Origin: Lysobacter sp.
GTDB lineage: Bacteria; Pseudomonadota; Gammaproteobacteria; Xanthomonadales; Xanthomonadaceae
Reading direction: 5' to 3'
Length of the DNA stretch: 64,000 nt
Assembly (NCBI GenBank): GCA_027306995.1
Contig: DAHUXS010000009.1
Span: 1-64,000, forward strand
A program made the translations under genes and the position numbers. This document shows positions 19,526-29,679 of this stretch, one piece after another; the first letter of the stretch is position 1; every line of letters starts with the position of its first letter. The notes beneath the pieces were generated by a model, which saw only the letters and a list, made by a program, of their open reading frames with translations, searched no databases and was not told the origin of the DNA.

Positions 19526-20877
19526 GCCTTGCGCTTCGCGGCAGGCGCGGTTGCAGTCGCCGCCGTCACGCCGGCCATGCGCTTCAGCTCCGCCAGCGCT
19601 GCATTCAATGGCGCCTGCCCGTCCAGCACCTCGCCACCGGTGTCGTCACCGCCGTCGGTTTCGTCATCGCCGCGCAGGTGGCCCGGCAATGCCGATTCGC
19701 GATAGTCGCCCGCCGAGGCCTGCTTGCCGTCGGCGCGGACGATCACGTCGGGCTTGATGCCGACACCCTGGATCGATTTGCCACTGGGCGTGTAATAACG
19801 CGCGGTGGTCAGCTTGACCGCATCGCCGTTGTCGAGCGGCAGCAGGCTCTGCACCGACCCCTTGCCGAAGGTGCGGCTGCCGACGATCCGCGCGCGCTTG
19901 AGATCCTTGAGCGCACCGGCCAGCACTTCCGACGCACTGGCGGAACCTGCATCGACCAGCACCACGATCGGCGCGCCATCGAGCAGGTCGCCAGGCGCGG
20001 CGGTGTAGACCGTGTCGCCTTCCTTCTGGCGTCCGCGGGTGCTGACGATCGTTCCGGAATTGACGACGTCATCGGCCATCTGCACCGCGGCGTTGAGCAA
20101 GCCGCCGGGATTGCTGCGCAGGTCGATGATCAATCCGCGCAGTTTTCCGCCGGACTGCTGCTTGAGTTTGGCGATCGCCTGTTCGAACTCGACCGCGGTG
20201 TTGGCCTGGAATCCGCTGACGCGCACCGTGCCGAAGCCGGGCTCGAGCATCTTCGCCTCGACGCTGGGCACGACGATCTTGGCACGCACGACCTTGACGT
20301 CGAAGGCCTTGGCAACGCCCTTGCGGCGGATGGTCAGGCGCACCGGCGTGCCTGCCTTGCCGCGCAACTGGCGATTGCCGTTGTCGCGATCGACCGGCTT
20401 GCCATCGATGGCAGTGATGATGTCGCCCGACTTCAATCCGGACTTTTGCGCCGGCGAACCGTCCATCGGCGCAACGATGCGCAACGTCGCATTGGGCTGC
20501 TGCTGGACCTGGATGCCGAGCCCCTCGTACTGGCCTTCGGCATCCTCGTCGAAGCGTTCGGCATCGTCGTGGTCGAAGTAGACGCTGTGCGGATCGAGAT
20601 CGAGCAGCAATCCGCGTACCGCCGAATGCATCAGTTGCGCATCGGTCTTCGGTTCGACATAGGCGTTCTTCACCGCCTCGTAGGTGGTGACGAAGCGACG
20701 GATCTCGCCCAGCGGCACCGCCTTGCTCTCGTTGGTCGCGGCGGTGGGATCGTCGCTGGCGCTGATCTCCTTGCCCGCCTTTTTGTCCTGCGCAGAGTCC
20801 TGCGTCGGCGCCGTGGTTTGCGCGGCGAGCGGCAACGCGACGAAGGCAAGAAGGATGGCGGTAAGGGAACGACGCAT
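19519..20877 (-). CDS. S41-family C-terminal processing peptidase
   Basis: A periplasmic serine protease of the CtpA/Prc family, 452 residues from the chosen start. It has a signal peptide (RRSLTAILLAFVALPLAAQ), a PDZ domain (about 110-190; GLGIQV and SGDIITAIDG), and the S41 catalytic core. The nucleophile lies in DAGSASASEV and the general-base lysine in TFGKGSVQ. In-frame ATGs at 20916 and 20937 are alternatives; the latter has a GGAAG site 13 bases away. It is the last gene of the gpmI-envC-ctpA order common in Proteobacteria and may process cell-wall hydrolases or their regulators. Confidence 0.93.
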   Translation of the reverse strand: MRRSLTAILLAFVALPLAAQTTAPTQDSAQDKKAGKEISASDDPTAATNESKAVPLGEIRRFVTTYEAVKNAYVEPKTDAQLMHSAVRGLLLDLDPHSVYFDHDDAERFDEDAEGQYEGLGIQVQQQPNATLRIVAPMDGSPAQKSGLKSGDIITAIDGKPVDRDNGNRQLRGKAGTPVRLTIRRKGVAKAFDVKVVRAKIVVPSVEAKMLEPGFGTVRVSGFQANTAVEFEQAIAKLKQQSGGKLRGLIIDLRSNPGGLLNAAVQMADDVVNSGTIVSTRGRQKEGDTVYTAAPGDLLDGAPIVVLVDAGSASASEVLAGALKDLKRARIVGSRTFGKGSVQSLLPLDNGDAVKLTTARYYTPSGKSIQGVGIKPDVIVRADGKQASAGDYRESALPGHLRGDDETDGGDDTGGEVLDGQAPLNAALAELKRMAGVTAATATAPAAKRKAQ

Positions 20878-21003
20878 ACTCAATGCCGCACCAAGGCGGG
20901 TGCGCTGCGGCGTCATCACTCGATCATTTATCGACATAAACTCACTCGTTCTTCCTTGCATCGCACCCGCCTTGACGCGGCATTGCCGTATTCAGCGCTC
21001 AGA

Positions 21004-22287
21004 TTAGCGTTTCTGCAGCCACACCGAAGGATTCACCGGACTGCCATTCCGGCGCAATTCAAAATACACCGCGGGCCGCGACAGGCCGCCCGAGGTGCCG
21101 ACGCTGCCCACCGCGTCGCCGCGATGCACGGTCGCGCCGACGTCGCGCAACAGCGCGTCATTGTGGGCGTACAGGCTCATGTAGCCGTTGCCGTGGTCGA
21201 CGATGCTGATCAGGCCGTAGCCGTTCATCCATTCCGCGAACACCACGCGACCATCGGCGACCGCGCGCACCGGCGTCCCTGCGGCGGCCGCGATCAACAG
21301 ACCCGAACTGGAACCGCCATCGGGAAGTTCGCCACCAAATCCTGCCAGCAACGTGCCCGACACCGGCCAGCCGAGCCCACCGACCTGGATCATCGGCCCA
21401 TGCACGACCTGCTTCGGCGGTTCGCGCTTGGGCGGCGGAGGCGGTGGCAAGCCCTTGGCGCGTGCGGCGCTCTCGGCCTTTGCCTGCTCCTTGGCGATCC
21501 GCGCCGCCTCTTCGGCCGCGGCCTTGCGCGCACGTTCGGCAGCGAGCTGGCGTTCGCGGGCGGCGCGTGCCGCTTCCGCGCGCAGGCTGGCAAGCAGTCC
21601 TTCCAGTTGCTTGGCGTTCTGGCCAAGCGTCTGTTCGCGTTCGACATGCTGCTGGTACTGCACATCGAGTTGCGCGAGCAATGCGCTGCGCGACTTGCGA
21701 TCCTGTTCCAATTGCAGCAACTGCGCCTGCTGCTTCTGTCGCGAGGCCTGCAACTCGCCCTGCTTGTGCACGATGTCTTCGCGGGTCTGCTTCAACGCGG
21801 CAAGATCGGCATTGATCGAATGGATGCGCGCGCTGCGGTCGCGTTGCAGGTAGGCGTAATAGGTCAGCGCGCGCTGGCCTTCGGCGACGCGATCCTGCGA
21901 CAGGAAGACCTTGAGCGGCGCATTGTCGCCGGCGAGATAGGCCTGGCGCACCAGGGCCGCCAGCGCCTTCTGCTGCGTCTGCAGATGCGTTTCGAGTTCG
22001 ACCCGCTTTGTTTCAAGCGCATCGAGCGCGCCCTGTTGCGAGCGGATGTCGGCATCGGTCTTGGCCACCGCGCGCGAGGTATCGCCGACCTTCTGCTGTG
22101 CCGCCTTGAGATCGGCATTGGCATCGACGCGCTCGCCGCCGATCTCCTTGCGTTCCGTGCTGACCTCGCGGATCTCCTTGCGGACTTCCTTGAGCTTGCG
22201 CTCGGTGGCCTTCTGCGATTGCTGCGCCGACGCGAGTGCTGCCGTCACCAGCAACAGGACCGCGATGGCGAGGCGCGATCGACTCAT
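21004..22287 (-). CDS. envC: murein hydrolase activator EnvC-like, coiled coil plus degenerate LytM domain
   Basis: EnvC activates amidases that split septal peptidoglycan. The 427-residue precursor has a signal peptide (about 1-22), a long coiled coil (about 25-260, rich in Lys, Glu and Gln heptads), an Ala/Arg-rich helix, a proline stretch, and a C-terminal M23/LytM domain (about 310-427). The zinc-binding HxH of active enzymes is replaced ([10 protein letters not shown] instead of PHLHFE), which is typical of EnvC activators without hydrolase activity. ATG 22287 overlaps the gpmI stop by four bases. Confidence 0.93.
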   Translation of the reverse strand: MSRSRLAIAVLLLVTAALASAQQSQKATERKLKEVRKEIREVSTERKEIGGERVDANADLKAAQQKVGDTSRAVAKTDADIRSQQGALDALETKRVELETHLQTQQKALAALVRQAYLAGDNAPLKVFLSQDRVAEGQRALTYYAYLQRDRSARIHSINADLAALKQTREDIVHKQGELQASRQKQQAQLLQLEQDRKSRSALLAQLDVQYQQHVEREQTLGQNAKQLEGLLASLRAEAARAARERQLAAERARKAAAEEAARIAKEQAKAESAARAKGLPPPPPPKREPPKQVVHGPMIQVGGLGWPVSGTLLAGFGGELPDGGSSSGLLIAAAAGTPVRAVADGRVVFAEWMNGYGLISIVDHGNGYMSLYAHNDALLRDVGATVHRGDAVGSVGTSGGLSRPAVYFELRRNGSPVNPSVWLQKR

Positions 22288-23852
22288 GGTTCGATCGGGC
22301 CTGCCTCGATCAGACTCGTGCCGGTCATTTCCACCGGCTTGGCGATGCCGAGCAGGTCGAGGATGGTCGGCGCGACATCGCGCAAGGCGCCGCCGACGCG
22401 CAGATGGGCATCGCGTTCGCCGACGTAGACGAACGGCACCGGACCGACGGTGTGTGCGGTATGCGGCTGACCGGTCGCGGGATCGCTCATCTGTTCGAGA
22501 TTGCCGTGGTCGGCGGTGATCAGCAGCGCGCCATGCACCGAGCGCACGGCATCGGCCACTGCACCGATCGCGACATCGACCGCCTCCGCCGCCTTCACCG
22601 CGGCGGCGAGCAAGCCGGTATGGCCAACCATGTCGGGATTGGCGATGTTGCAGATCACCACGTCGTGACGCTGGTGGCGAATGTCGTCGACCAGCTTCGC
22701 AGTGACTTCCGGACAGCTCATTTCCGGCTGCAGGTCGTAGGTCGCAACCTTCGGGCTCGGTACCAGCACGCGGTCCTCGCCCGGCCACAGGTCTTCGCGA
22801 CCGCCGCTGAAGAAGAACGTCACGTGTGCGTACTTCTCGGTCTCGGCGATGCGCAACTGGCTGAGATGGTGCGCCGCCAACACTTCCGCCAGCGTGTTGT
22901 GCAGGGCGTCCGGCGGATAGGCGAGCGTCGCCGGCAATTTGGCGTCGTATTCGGTGAGGCAGACGAAATCGGCCAGCTTCGGCCTGCGCGTGACGAAACC
23001 GTCGAATCCGGGATCGACGAAGGCCGCCGTGATCTGGCGCGCGCGATCGGCACGGAAGTTCATGAACACCACGGCGTCGCCATCCTGCATCGGCATGGCC
23101 CCAGCGATCACCGTCGGCAGCACGAATTCGTCGTTCTCGCCGCGAGCATAGGCATCGTCCAATGCCTGCTTCGCGGTGGTTGCAGTGAATTCGGCGCGCG
23201 CCTCGACGATGGCGTCCCAGGCGCGCTCGACGCGATCCCAGCGCTTGTCGCGATCCATGGCGAAATAGCGGCCACCCACACTGGCGATGTGTGCATTGCC
23301 GAGGCGGTCGCAAACCGCCTGCAGCGCTTCGATGCTGGCGGCCGCGGAACGCGGTGGTGTATCGCGGCCATCGAGGAAGGCATGCACCGCGACTTTCGCC
23401 ACGCCCTGGCGATGCGCCAGCTCCAGCATCGCGAAGATGTGCGATTCGTGGCTGTGGACGCCGCCGGGCGAGAGCAGGCCCATCACGTGCAAGGTGCCGC
23501 CATCGCGCTTCACCGCAGCGCAGGCGTCCACCAGAGCAAGGTTGGTGAAGAACGAGCCGTCCTCGATCGCGGCATCGACGCGCGTCAGGTCCTGGTAGAC
23601 GATGCGGCCCGCACCGAGGTTCATGTGGCCGACTTCGGAATTGCCCATCTGGCCATCCGGCAGGCCGACATGGCGACCTTCGGTATGGATCAGGGTATGC
23701 GGGCAGGTCGCCAGCAGGCGGCGCCAATTCGGCAGGTCGGCCTGTGCCAATGCGTTGTCGGCGGGATCCTCGCGATGGCCCCAGCCATCGAGGATGAGCA
23801 GGACGACGGGCTTGGGACGGGCGAGATGAGCCTGTGATGGGGATGCGGGCAC
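22284..23852 (-). CDS. gpmI: 2,3-bisphosphoglycerate-independent phosphoglycerate mutase
   Basis: GpmI interconverts 3- and 2-phosphoglycerate using manganese and a phosphoserine intermediate. The 522-residue protein shows the N-terminal metal motif [12 protein letters not shown], the nucleophile serine in [14 protein letters not shown] (about residue 70), FLDGRDTPP, and the C-terminal metal ligands in [10 protein letters not shown]. Start is a GTG at 23852 with AAAGG just before it. It is the first gene of the gpmI-envC-ctpA operon. Confidence 0.97.
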   Translation of the reverse strand: MPASPSQAHLARPKPVVLLILDGWGHREDPADNALAQADLPNWRRLLATCPHTLIHTEGRHVGLPDGQMGNSEVGHMNLGAGRIVYQDLTRVDAAIEDGSFFTNLALVDACAAVKRDGGTLHVMGLLSPGGVHSHESHIFAMLELAHRQGVAKVAVHAFLDGRDTPPRSAAASIEALQAVCDRLGNAHIASVGGRYFAMDRDKRWDRVERAWDAIVEARAEFTATTAKQALDDAYARGENDEFVLPTVIAGAMPMQDGDAVVFMNFRADRARQITAAFVDPGFDGFVTRRPKLADFVCLTEYDAKLPATLAYPPDALHNTLAEVLAAHHLSQLRIAETEKYAHVTFFFSGGREDLWPGEDRVLVPSPKVATYDLQPEMSCPEVTAKLVDDIRHQRHDVVICNIANPDMVGHTGLLAAAVKAAEAVDVAIGAVADAVRSVHGALLITADHGNLEQMSDPATGQPHTAHTVGPVPFVYVGERDAHLRVGGALRDVAPTILDLLGIAKPVEMTGTSLIEAGPIEP

Positions 23853-23941
23853 GGGCCTTTGGACCTGATGACTTTCGGCGCATGCGATTGTAGCGGAGCC
23901 GCCCTATCCTTCCCGCCAATCCCGCATTTCCGGAGCCCCCG

Positions 23942-24616
23942 ATGATCCCGCATCGCGCCCTGATCGTTCTCTCCCTGCTGGCCGCGTGCTCGACCGCATA
24001 CGCCCAGAAAGACGTCTCCAAGGTCAATGGCTCCGTCGAGGTTGCCGCCGGCGAACACGCCGGATCGACCAGCACCGTCAATGGCAGCGTGAACATCGGC
24101 GACGGCGCCAGCGTCAAGGAAGCGACCACGGTCAACGGCGGCATCAAGGCCGGCAATTCGGTCACCGTCGACGACAACGCGACCACGGTGAACGGTGGCA
24201 TCCACTTCGGCACTAAGGCGACGATCCACGGCGACATCACCACGGTCAATGGCGACATCTACGTGCCCGATGGCGGCAACGTGAAGGGCGACGTCACCAC
24301 CGTCAACGGCGGCATCGGCCTGGTGCGCGCGCAGGTCGGCAAGGACATCACCACGGTCAATGGCGACATCACCGTCGGCATCGGCTCGCACGTCGCCGGC
24401 AAGTTGTGGGTCAAGAAGTCCAAGGGCGGCTGGAACGGCCTGCCGCTGCAGATCAGCCGCATTCCCACCGTCATCATCGGACCGAACGCGGTGGTCCAGG
24501 GCGGCATGGTGTTCGAGCACCAGGTGAAACTCTACGTCCACACCAGCGCCAAGACCGGTCCGATCGAAGGCGCCACGGCAATCGCATTCTCGACGCCGAC
24601 CGCGCCGGTGAAATAA
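23942..24616 (+). CDS. exported repeat protein with TVNG repeats, predicted beta-helix
   Basis: A 224-residue protein with an N-terminal signal sequence; LAACS may be a lipobox, with the lipid on Cys16. Residues about 27-140 contain six or seven repeats of roughly 19 residues, each centred on TTVNGxI with a Gly/Asp turn. This spacing is what a left- or right-handed beta-helix needs; it is also similar in spirit to DUF4097/bactofilin-type repeat domains. The non-repeat C-terminus is hydrophobic and ends near TAPVK. I do not know its function. It diverges from gpmI. Confidence 0.8.
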   Translation: MIPHRALIVLSLLAACSTAYAQKDVSKVNGSVEVAAGEHAGSTSTVNGSVNIGDGASVKEATTVNGGIKAGNSVTVDDNATTVNGGIHFGTKATIHGDITTVNGDIYVPDGGNVKGDVTTVNGGIGLVRAQVGKDITTVNGDITVGIGSHVAGKLWVKKSKGGWNGLPLQISRIPTVIIGPNAVVQGGMVFEHQVKLYVHTSAKTGPIEGATAIAFSTPTAPVK

Positions 24617-24674
24617 ACCGGGCGGCGCGCTAGCATCGTCGGCACCGGGCCCAGCCCTTGCCGATGACTGCGCG

Positions 24675-25064
24675 ATGACCATTCCCTATCTCTGCATCCT
24701 GATCGCTGCGCTGCTGCCCTATATCTGGGTGACGATCGCCAAGGGCGCCGGCGACAAGTACGACAATCGCGATCCGCGCGGCTGGCTGGCCCAGCAGGAC
24801 AATGCCCGCGCGCATCGCGCCAATGCGGCGCAATTGAACGGGTTCGAGACGTTCCCGGCCTTCGCGGCGGCGGTGCTGATGGCGCAATTCGCCAGCGTTG
24901 ACCACGCGCGAATCACCTGGCTGGCGATCGGCTTCGTGGTGTTCCGCGTGCTGCATGGCGTGTTCTATGTCGGCAATCGCCACCAGATGCGCAGCCTGTC
25001 GTGGTTCCTGGGGTTCTTCTGCGTGCTTGCCCTGATGGGAATGGCGATCGCGCGGGTTGCCTAA
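24675..25064 (+). CDS. MAPEG-family membrane protein
   Basis: The 129-residue protein has four helices. The motif WLAQQDNARAHRANAAQLNGFETFPAF (read as ARAHRAN plus NGFETFP) is the MAPEG signature seen in glutathione-dependent membrane enzymes, followed by RVLHGVFYVG in helix 3. Bacterial members are small and their substrates are mostly unknown. It ends convergent with, and four bases inside, the TOPRIM gene. Confidence 0.9.
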   Translation: MTIPYLCILIAALLPYIWVTIAKGAGDKYDNRDPRGWLAQQDNARAHRANAAQLNGFETFPAFAAAVLMAQFASVDHARITWLAIGFVVFRVLHGVFYVGNRHQMRSLSWFLGFFCVLALMGMAIARVA

Positions 25065-25735
25065 AGGTTCAGCCCCGCCAACACCGCCTCGACATCCTCG
25101 TAATTGGCGCGGCGACACTGGCGCGTGCGCGGATCGACGCAGGTGCGCCGCAGCAACTCCGGCGGCAGACTTCCCAACCCGAGATGGCGATGGCAGTCCG
25201 CGTGTCCGCCCATCGCCCTTTTCAACGCATCGCGATGCGCAGGCGAATACGCCTGCACCACCTCGCCGGTGACGGGGTTGGTGAGCGTGAACATCGGCGG
25301 CCGCACGATCCACACCTGCTCGCATTCCAGCAGCGTCGGCAGCCAGCGCGCGAAGTACAGCAGCATCAGCGCGGTGATGTGGATGCCGTCGGCATCGGGA
25401 TCGAACAGCAGCATCACGCGCTCGAAGCGCATCTCCTGCGGGCCGTTGGCGGGCTCGTCCATGATCGCATCGGGCAAGCCCAGCGCCTGCGCGATCTGGC
25501 GATAGAGGATGTTGTCGCGCACTTTCGCGGCGTCGGCACGCCAGGCGTTCAGCGGCTTGCCCTGCAGCGGCAGCACCGCCTGCGTGCGGGCATCGCGCAG
25601 GGCAAGCACGGAACGCGCGGCGGAATCGCCTTCGACCAGGATCAGCTCGCAGCCGGCGCCATGCGCCTGGCTGTCGGAGAATTTGGCCTGCGATTGCGAA
25701 TAACGTCCAGCACCCATCGACTCAGTGTGCGCCAT
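25061..25735 (-). CDS. stand-alone TOPRIM protein related to GyrB/ParE C-terminal half
   Basis: This 224-residue protein carries the TOPRIM features of type IIA topoisomerase B subunits: the acidic motif ELILVEGDSAARSVL (about residues 30-45), LPLQGKPLNAW, and the second metal motif DPDADGIHITALML (GyrB has DADVDGSHI). The C-terminal segment ends with DVEAVLAGLNL. There is no GHKL ATPase or transducer domain, so it is half the size of the usual subunit and cannot use ATP alone. The frame is intact with clean codon use, so it looks like a maintained gene. It follows tyrS by 24 bases on the same strand. Partner and role are unknown. Confidence 0.8.
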   Translation of the reverse strand: MAHTESMGAGRYSQSQAKFSDSQAHGAGCELILVEGDSAARSVLALRDARTQAVLPLQGKPLNAWRADAAKVRDNILYRQIAQALGLPDAIMDEPANGPQEMRFERVMLLFDPDADGIHITALMLLYFARWLPTLLECEQVWIVRPPMFTLTNPVTGEVVQAYSPAHRDALKRAMGGHADCHRHLGLGSLPPELLRRTCVDPRTRQCRRANYEDVEAVLAGLNL

Positions 25736-25759
25736 GTCGGTTGCAGGGGCTGAGACGAC

Positions 25760-26971
25760 TTACTGCGCGATCAACTTCACGCGCGCGAAGTTGCGCTTGC
25801 CGACTGCAAGGACGCCTTCGAAGCCGGGCTGGAAGACGTGCGCGCCATCCTCGAACACCTCGCCGTTGATGCGCACCGAACGCTCCTTGAGCTTGCGGTT
25901 GGCCTCGGAATTGCTCGGCGTGATGCCGGCGGCGGTCAACAATGCGCCAATGCGCAGCCCTTCCGCCGGAATCGCGATCTCATGCAGCGGCAGGTTGGCG
26001 ACATCGCCTTCGCCGCGCACGGCGGCATGCCAACCAGCGATCGCGGTATCGGCTTCGGCGCCACCCTGGAACCGTGCGGCCAGTTCGCGCGCCAGGCGCA
26101 GTTTCACGTCGCGGGGATTGAGCTGGCCGCCTTCGATCGCCGCGCGCAATTGTTTCGCCTCGTCGATCGAGATCTCGAAACTGAGCAGGTCGATCCACTT
26201 CCACATCAGGTCGTCGCCGATCTTCATCGTCTTGGTCACGATGTCGATCGCCGGTTCGTCGATGCCGATGTAGTTGCCCAGCGACTTCGACATCTTGTGG
26301 ACGCCGTCGAGGCCCTCCAGCAACGGCATCGTCAACACGATCTGCGCCGGCTGGCCGTGGTGCTCCTGCAGGCCGCGGCCCATCAGCAGGTTGAACTTCT
26401 GGTCGGTGCCGCCGAGCTCGACGTCGGCCTTGAGCGCCACCGAGTCGTAGCCCTGCACCAGCGGATAGAGGAATTCGTGGATGGCGATCGACTGCTGCGC
26501 GGCATAACGCTTGGCGAAATCGTCGCGCTCGAGCATGCGCGCCACGGTGTGCTGCGCCGCCAGCTTGATCATGTCGGCGGAATTCATCTTGTCGAACCAC
26601 TCGCTGTTGAAGCGCACCTCGGTGCGGTCCTTGTCGAGCACCTTGAACACCTGGGTCGCGTAGGTCTCGGCATTGCGCGCCACGTCCTCGCGGGTCAACG
26701 GCTTGCGGGTGATGTTCTTGCCGGTGGGGTCGCCGATCATCCCGGTGAAGTCGCCGATCAGGAAGATCACCTGGTGGCCGAGGTCCTGGAACTGCCGCAT
26801 CTTGTTGAGCAGCACGGTATGGCCGAGGTGCAGGTCGGGCGCGGTGGGATCGAAGCCGGCCTTGATCCGCAGCGGACGCCCGAGCTTCAACCGCGCCTCC
26901 AATTCCTCCCGCTTGAGCAGCTCATCGGCCCCACGGGCAATCAAATCGAGGTCGGAGGCAGCAGCAGACAC
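25760..26971 (-). CDS. tyrS: tyrosine--tRNA ligase
   Basis: Class I synthetase that charges tRNA-Tyr, 403 residues. It has the HIGH-type motif in [14 protein letters not shown] (about residue 50), the KMSKS loop as [13 protein letters not shown] (about 230), and a C-terminal S4 RNA-binding domain (about 335-400, [18 protein letters not shown]). Insertion pattern and length fit the TyrZ-like subgroup rather than E. coli TyrS. The start is a GTG at 26971 preceded by AGGA at eight bases. Confidence 0.96.
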   Translation of the reverse strand: MSAAASDLDLIARGADELLKREELEARLKLGRPLRIKAGFDPTAPDLHLGHTVLLNKMRQFQDLGHQVIFLIGDFTGMIGDPTGKNITRKPLTREDVARNAETYATQVFKVLDKDRTEVRFNSEWFDKMNSADMIKLAAQHTVARMLERDDFAKRYAAQQSIAIHEFLYPLVQGYDSVALKADVELGGTDQKFNLLMGRGLQEHHGQPAQIVLTMPLLEGLDGVHKMSKSLGNYIGIDEPAIDIVTKTMKIGDDLMWKWIDLLSFEISIDEAKQLRAAIEGGQLNPRDVKLRLARELAARFQGGAEADTAIAGWHAAVRGEGDVANLPLHEIAIPAEGLRIGALLTAAGITPSNSEANRKLKERSVRINGEVFEDGAHVFQPGFEGVLAVGKRNFARVKLIAQ

Positions 26972-27133
26972 GGCAAATTCCTGAATGGGGAAAAATGGAG
27001 AGGGCGAAACGTCAACATTACGTTAAACCGTCTGCCCCCTGAAAATCCAATGGAATCATGGATTTGACCCGGGCCGACGGCTGTCCTAAGGTGCCCGCTT
27101 CCGGCGGTTTTCACGCCGTGTGGACTCTGCTGA

Positions 27134-28552
27134 ATGAAAGACCCGATTGCCGACGCAGCGCGCCGCTCCCATCTGCGCCAACTCCGCGAAACCGCTCTCA
27201 CTCGCCACGTCATCTCGCGCCTGCCGCCGGGCTTCCATGGCCGCTGGACGCACCGCCACTGGGCACACGCCAGCCTGCTGGCCAGCATCGCCGTGCTGTG
27301 CGCAGTCCTGGTGCCGGGCATGGACCATGCATTCGCACGCCCGATCAACATGCCGTTGGCGTCGCTGGCATTGCCGCTGCCGCAAGTGAACCAGCCCGTG
27401 CCCAAGGCCGCTGGCCAGTGGGCCGTGGTCAACCTGCGCAAGGGCGAGTCGGTGAATGCGCTGCTGGGTTCGCTGGGCGTGAGCAAGGCGCAGATCGCGC
27501 AGATGATGAAGTCGCCGGATGCGCGCGCCTCGCTGGCAAAGCTGCGCCCCGGCTCCGAACTGTCGATCGACGCGCCGGGCAATGGCCTGTTGCGCGCGAT
27601 CCGCTTCCAGCGCGGCGGCGACAAGGTCGAGCTGAGCATGAAGGATGGCGGCGCCGTCGACGCCAAGGTGCTGCCGCAGGAAACCGAAATCCGCACGGTG
27701 GTGCTGTCGGGCACGGTCGGCGACAACCTGTGGGAATCGGCGCGCAAGGTCGGCCTGACCCATGCCAACGTCGAGGAAATGACCGACGAGATCTTCAAGT
27801 ACGACATCGACTTCGACTCCGACCTCTCACCGAACGATCGTTTCAGCGTGGTGGTCGATCAGGCGTGGAAGAACGGTGAGCTGGTGACGACCAGCGGCGT
27901 GCTCGCCGCGGCCTTCACCGTCGATGGCGAGCTGCATACCGGCTTCCGCTACATGCGCGACGGCAAACTTGAATATTTCTCCGCCGATGGCCGCTCGCTG
28001 AAGCGTCCCTTCATCCGCATGCCGATTCCGTATGCGCGCCTGTCCTCGACCTTTGGCAACCGCATGCATCCGATCCTCGGCCGCATGAAGATGCACAAGG
28101 GCGTCGATTACGCCGCCAGCGTCGGCACGCCGATCATGGCCGCTGGCGACGCCCGGGTGAAGTTCGTCGGCCAGCAACATGGCTATGGCAACGTGGTCGA
28201 ACTTGATCACGGCAGCGGCCAGAGCACCTTCTACGCGCACATGTCGCGCTTCGCCCACATCCGTCCCGGCGAACGCATTTCGCAGGGCACGGTGATCGGC
28301 TACGTCGGCAGCACCGGCCTGTCCACCGGCCCGCACCTGCACTACGAATTCCGCGTCAACGGCGTCTATCGCAATCCGCTGACGGTGACGATGGCGCCGC
28401 CGGCACCGCTGTCCGGCGCAATGCTGGCGGCGTATCGCCAACAGACCCAGCGCGCGATGGCCAAGATCCGCACGGTCGAGAAGATCATCTATCCCGACAT
28501 GGATCGCGACACCGTCGTCGCCAGCGCAGCGACGAAACCGGGACGCGGCTGA
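27134..28552 (+). CDS. M23-family peptidoglycan endopeptidase (MepM/OapA-like)
   Basis: A 472-residue envelope protein with a basic N-terminus, one membrane anchor (about 45-65) and an OapA/LysM-like segment (about 100-200; [14 protein letters not shown]). A CsgH/peptidase-propeptide-like region follows, then an M23 domain (about 300-410). All zinc ligands are present: [16 protein letters not shown], the YAHM motif, and GPHLHYEFR. It should therefore cut peptide crosslinks, unlike EnvC. It diverges from tyrS and is followed by anmK two bases later, so lysis products and recycling are linked in one transcript. Confidence 0.93.
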   Translation: MKDPIADAARRSHLRQLRETALTRHVISRLPPGFHGRWTHRHWAHASLLASIAVLCAVLVPGMDHAFARPINMPLASLALPLPQVNQPVPKAAGQWAVVNLRKGESVNALLGSLGVSKAQIAQMMKSPDARASLAKLRPGSELSIDAPGNGLLRAIRFQRGGDKVELSMKDGGAVDAKVLPQETEIRTVVLSGTVGDNLWESARKVGLTHANVEEMTDEIFKYDIDFDSDLSPNDRFSVVVDQAWKNGELVTTSGVLAAAFTVDGELHTGFRYMRDGKLEYFSADGRSLKRPFIRMPIPYARLSSTFGNRMHPILGRMKMHKGVDYAASVGTPIMAAGDARVKFVGQQHGYGNVVELDHGSGQSTFYAHMSRFAHIRPGERISQGTVIGYVGSTGLSTGPHLHYEFRVNGVYRNPLTVTMAPPAPLSGAMLAAYRQQTQRAMAKIRTVEKIIYPDMDRDTVVASAATKPGRG

Positions 28553-28554
28553 AC

Positions 28555-29679
28555 ATGGCCGCCGCCGACGGCCTCTACATCGGCTTGATGTCGGGCACCA
28601 GCGTCGATGCCATCGATGCCGCGCTGGTGCGCTTCGACAACCGCGACGGCCGCCTCCACGCCGAATGCCTGCACGCCCTCGCGCAACCGTGGGACGATGC
28701 ATTGCGCCAGCGCCTGCTCACGCTCGGGCAGGGCGTCGACGTCTCGCCGATCGACGAGCTCGGCGAGCTCGACCATGAAGTCGGCGCCGCCTTTGCCACG
28801 ACCGCGAATCGACTGATCGCCGAAGCGAACGTCGATCGCGCGCAGGTCGACGCGATCGGATCGCATGGTCAGACCTTGCGCCACCGCCCCTATTCCAAAT
28901 CGCCTTTCACGCTGCAGATCGGCGATCCCAACCTCGTCGCCGAACGCACCGGCATCACCACCATCGGCGACATCCGCCGTCGCGACATGGCCGCGGGCGG
29001 GCACGGCGCGCCGTTGTTGCCCGCCTTGCACGCAGCACTGCTGCATGACTCCAGCGAAGATCGCGCCGTGTTGAACCTCGGCGGCATCGCCAACGTCACG
29101 CTGCTGCCCGCGCATGGCGATGGCGTGCGCGGCTGGGACACCGGCCCGGCCAATGCGTTGATGGACATCTGGTGCGAACGCCACACCGGCGAACGCTACG
29201 ACCGCGATGGCGCGATGGCTGCATCGGGACAAGTCGATCCGTTGCTGCTCGACCGCCTGCTCGACGATCCGTGGTTCGCCACGCCGCCGCCGAAGAGCAC
29301 CGGCCGCGAACATTTCCACATGCGCTGGCTGGAAGCGCGCCTGCGTGGCGGTGAATCGCCCGCCGACGTGCAGGCGACGCTGGCGGAACTGAGCACGCGC
29401 ACGGTCGCCGATGCGTTGAATTCGACCTTGCCGGACGTGCGTCGCGTGCTGGTCTGCGGTGGCGGCGCGCACAACCCGGTGCTGATGGCCAAGCTCGCGC
29501 AACACCTGCCGCAGGCGACGGTGGAATCGGTCGCGCGGCACGGCATCGATCCCGACCACGTCGAGGCGATCGGCTTCGCGTGGCTGGCGCGCCAGACCAT
29601 GCTCGGCCTGCCCGGCAACCTTCCGTCGGTGACCGGCGCTCGCGGACCGCGCGTGCTTGGTGCAATCTACCCGGCTTGA
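28555..29679 (+). CDS. anmK: anhydro-N-acetylmuramic acid kinase
   Basis: AnmK opens and phosphorylates 1,6-anhydro-MurNAc, giving MurNAc-6-phosphate during cell-wall recycling. The 374-residue protein starts with the family signature [18 protein letters not shown] and contains [23 protein letters not shown] and [12 protein letters not shown], then the C-terminal [11 protein letters not shown]. Length is normal. It sits between an M23 endopeptidase and an acyltransferase; the muropeptide permease AmpG-like gene lies just beyond on the other strand. Confidence 0.97.
   Translation: MAAADGLYIGLMSGTSVDAIDAALVRFDNRDGRLHAECLHALAQPWDDALRQRLLTLGQGVDVSPIDELGELDHEVGAAFATTANRLIAEANVDRAQVDAIGSHGQTLRHRPYSKSPFTLQIGDPNLVAERTGITTIGDIRRRDMAAGGHGAPLLPALHAALLHDSSEDRAVLNLGGIANVTLLPAHGDGVRGWDTGPANALMDIWCERHTGERYDRDGAMAASGQVDPLLLDRLLDDPWFATPPPKSTGREHFHMRWLEARLRGGESPADVQATLAELSTRTVADALNSTLPDVRRVLVCGGGAHNPVLMAKLAQHLPQATVESVARHGIDPDHVEAIGFAWLARQTMLGLPGNLPSVTGARGPRVLGAIYPA

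Noticed and set aside
18925-22428. Plus-strand open frame of 1167 codons
   Set aside because: Runs through the rhomboid gene in another frame and antisense to ctpA and envC; no domain-like segments.
22288-24258. Open extension upstream of envC in the same frame
   Set aside because: It runs through gpmI in another frame; envC has a signal peptide at 22287 and an ATGA overlap that fixes the start.
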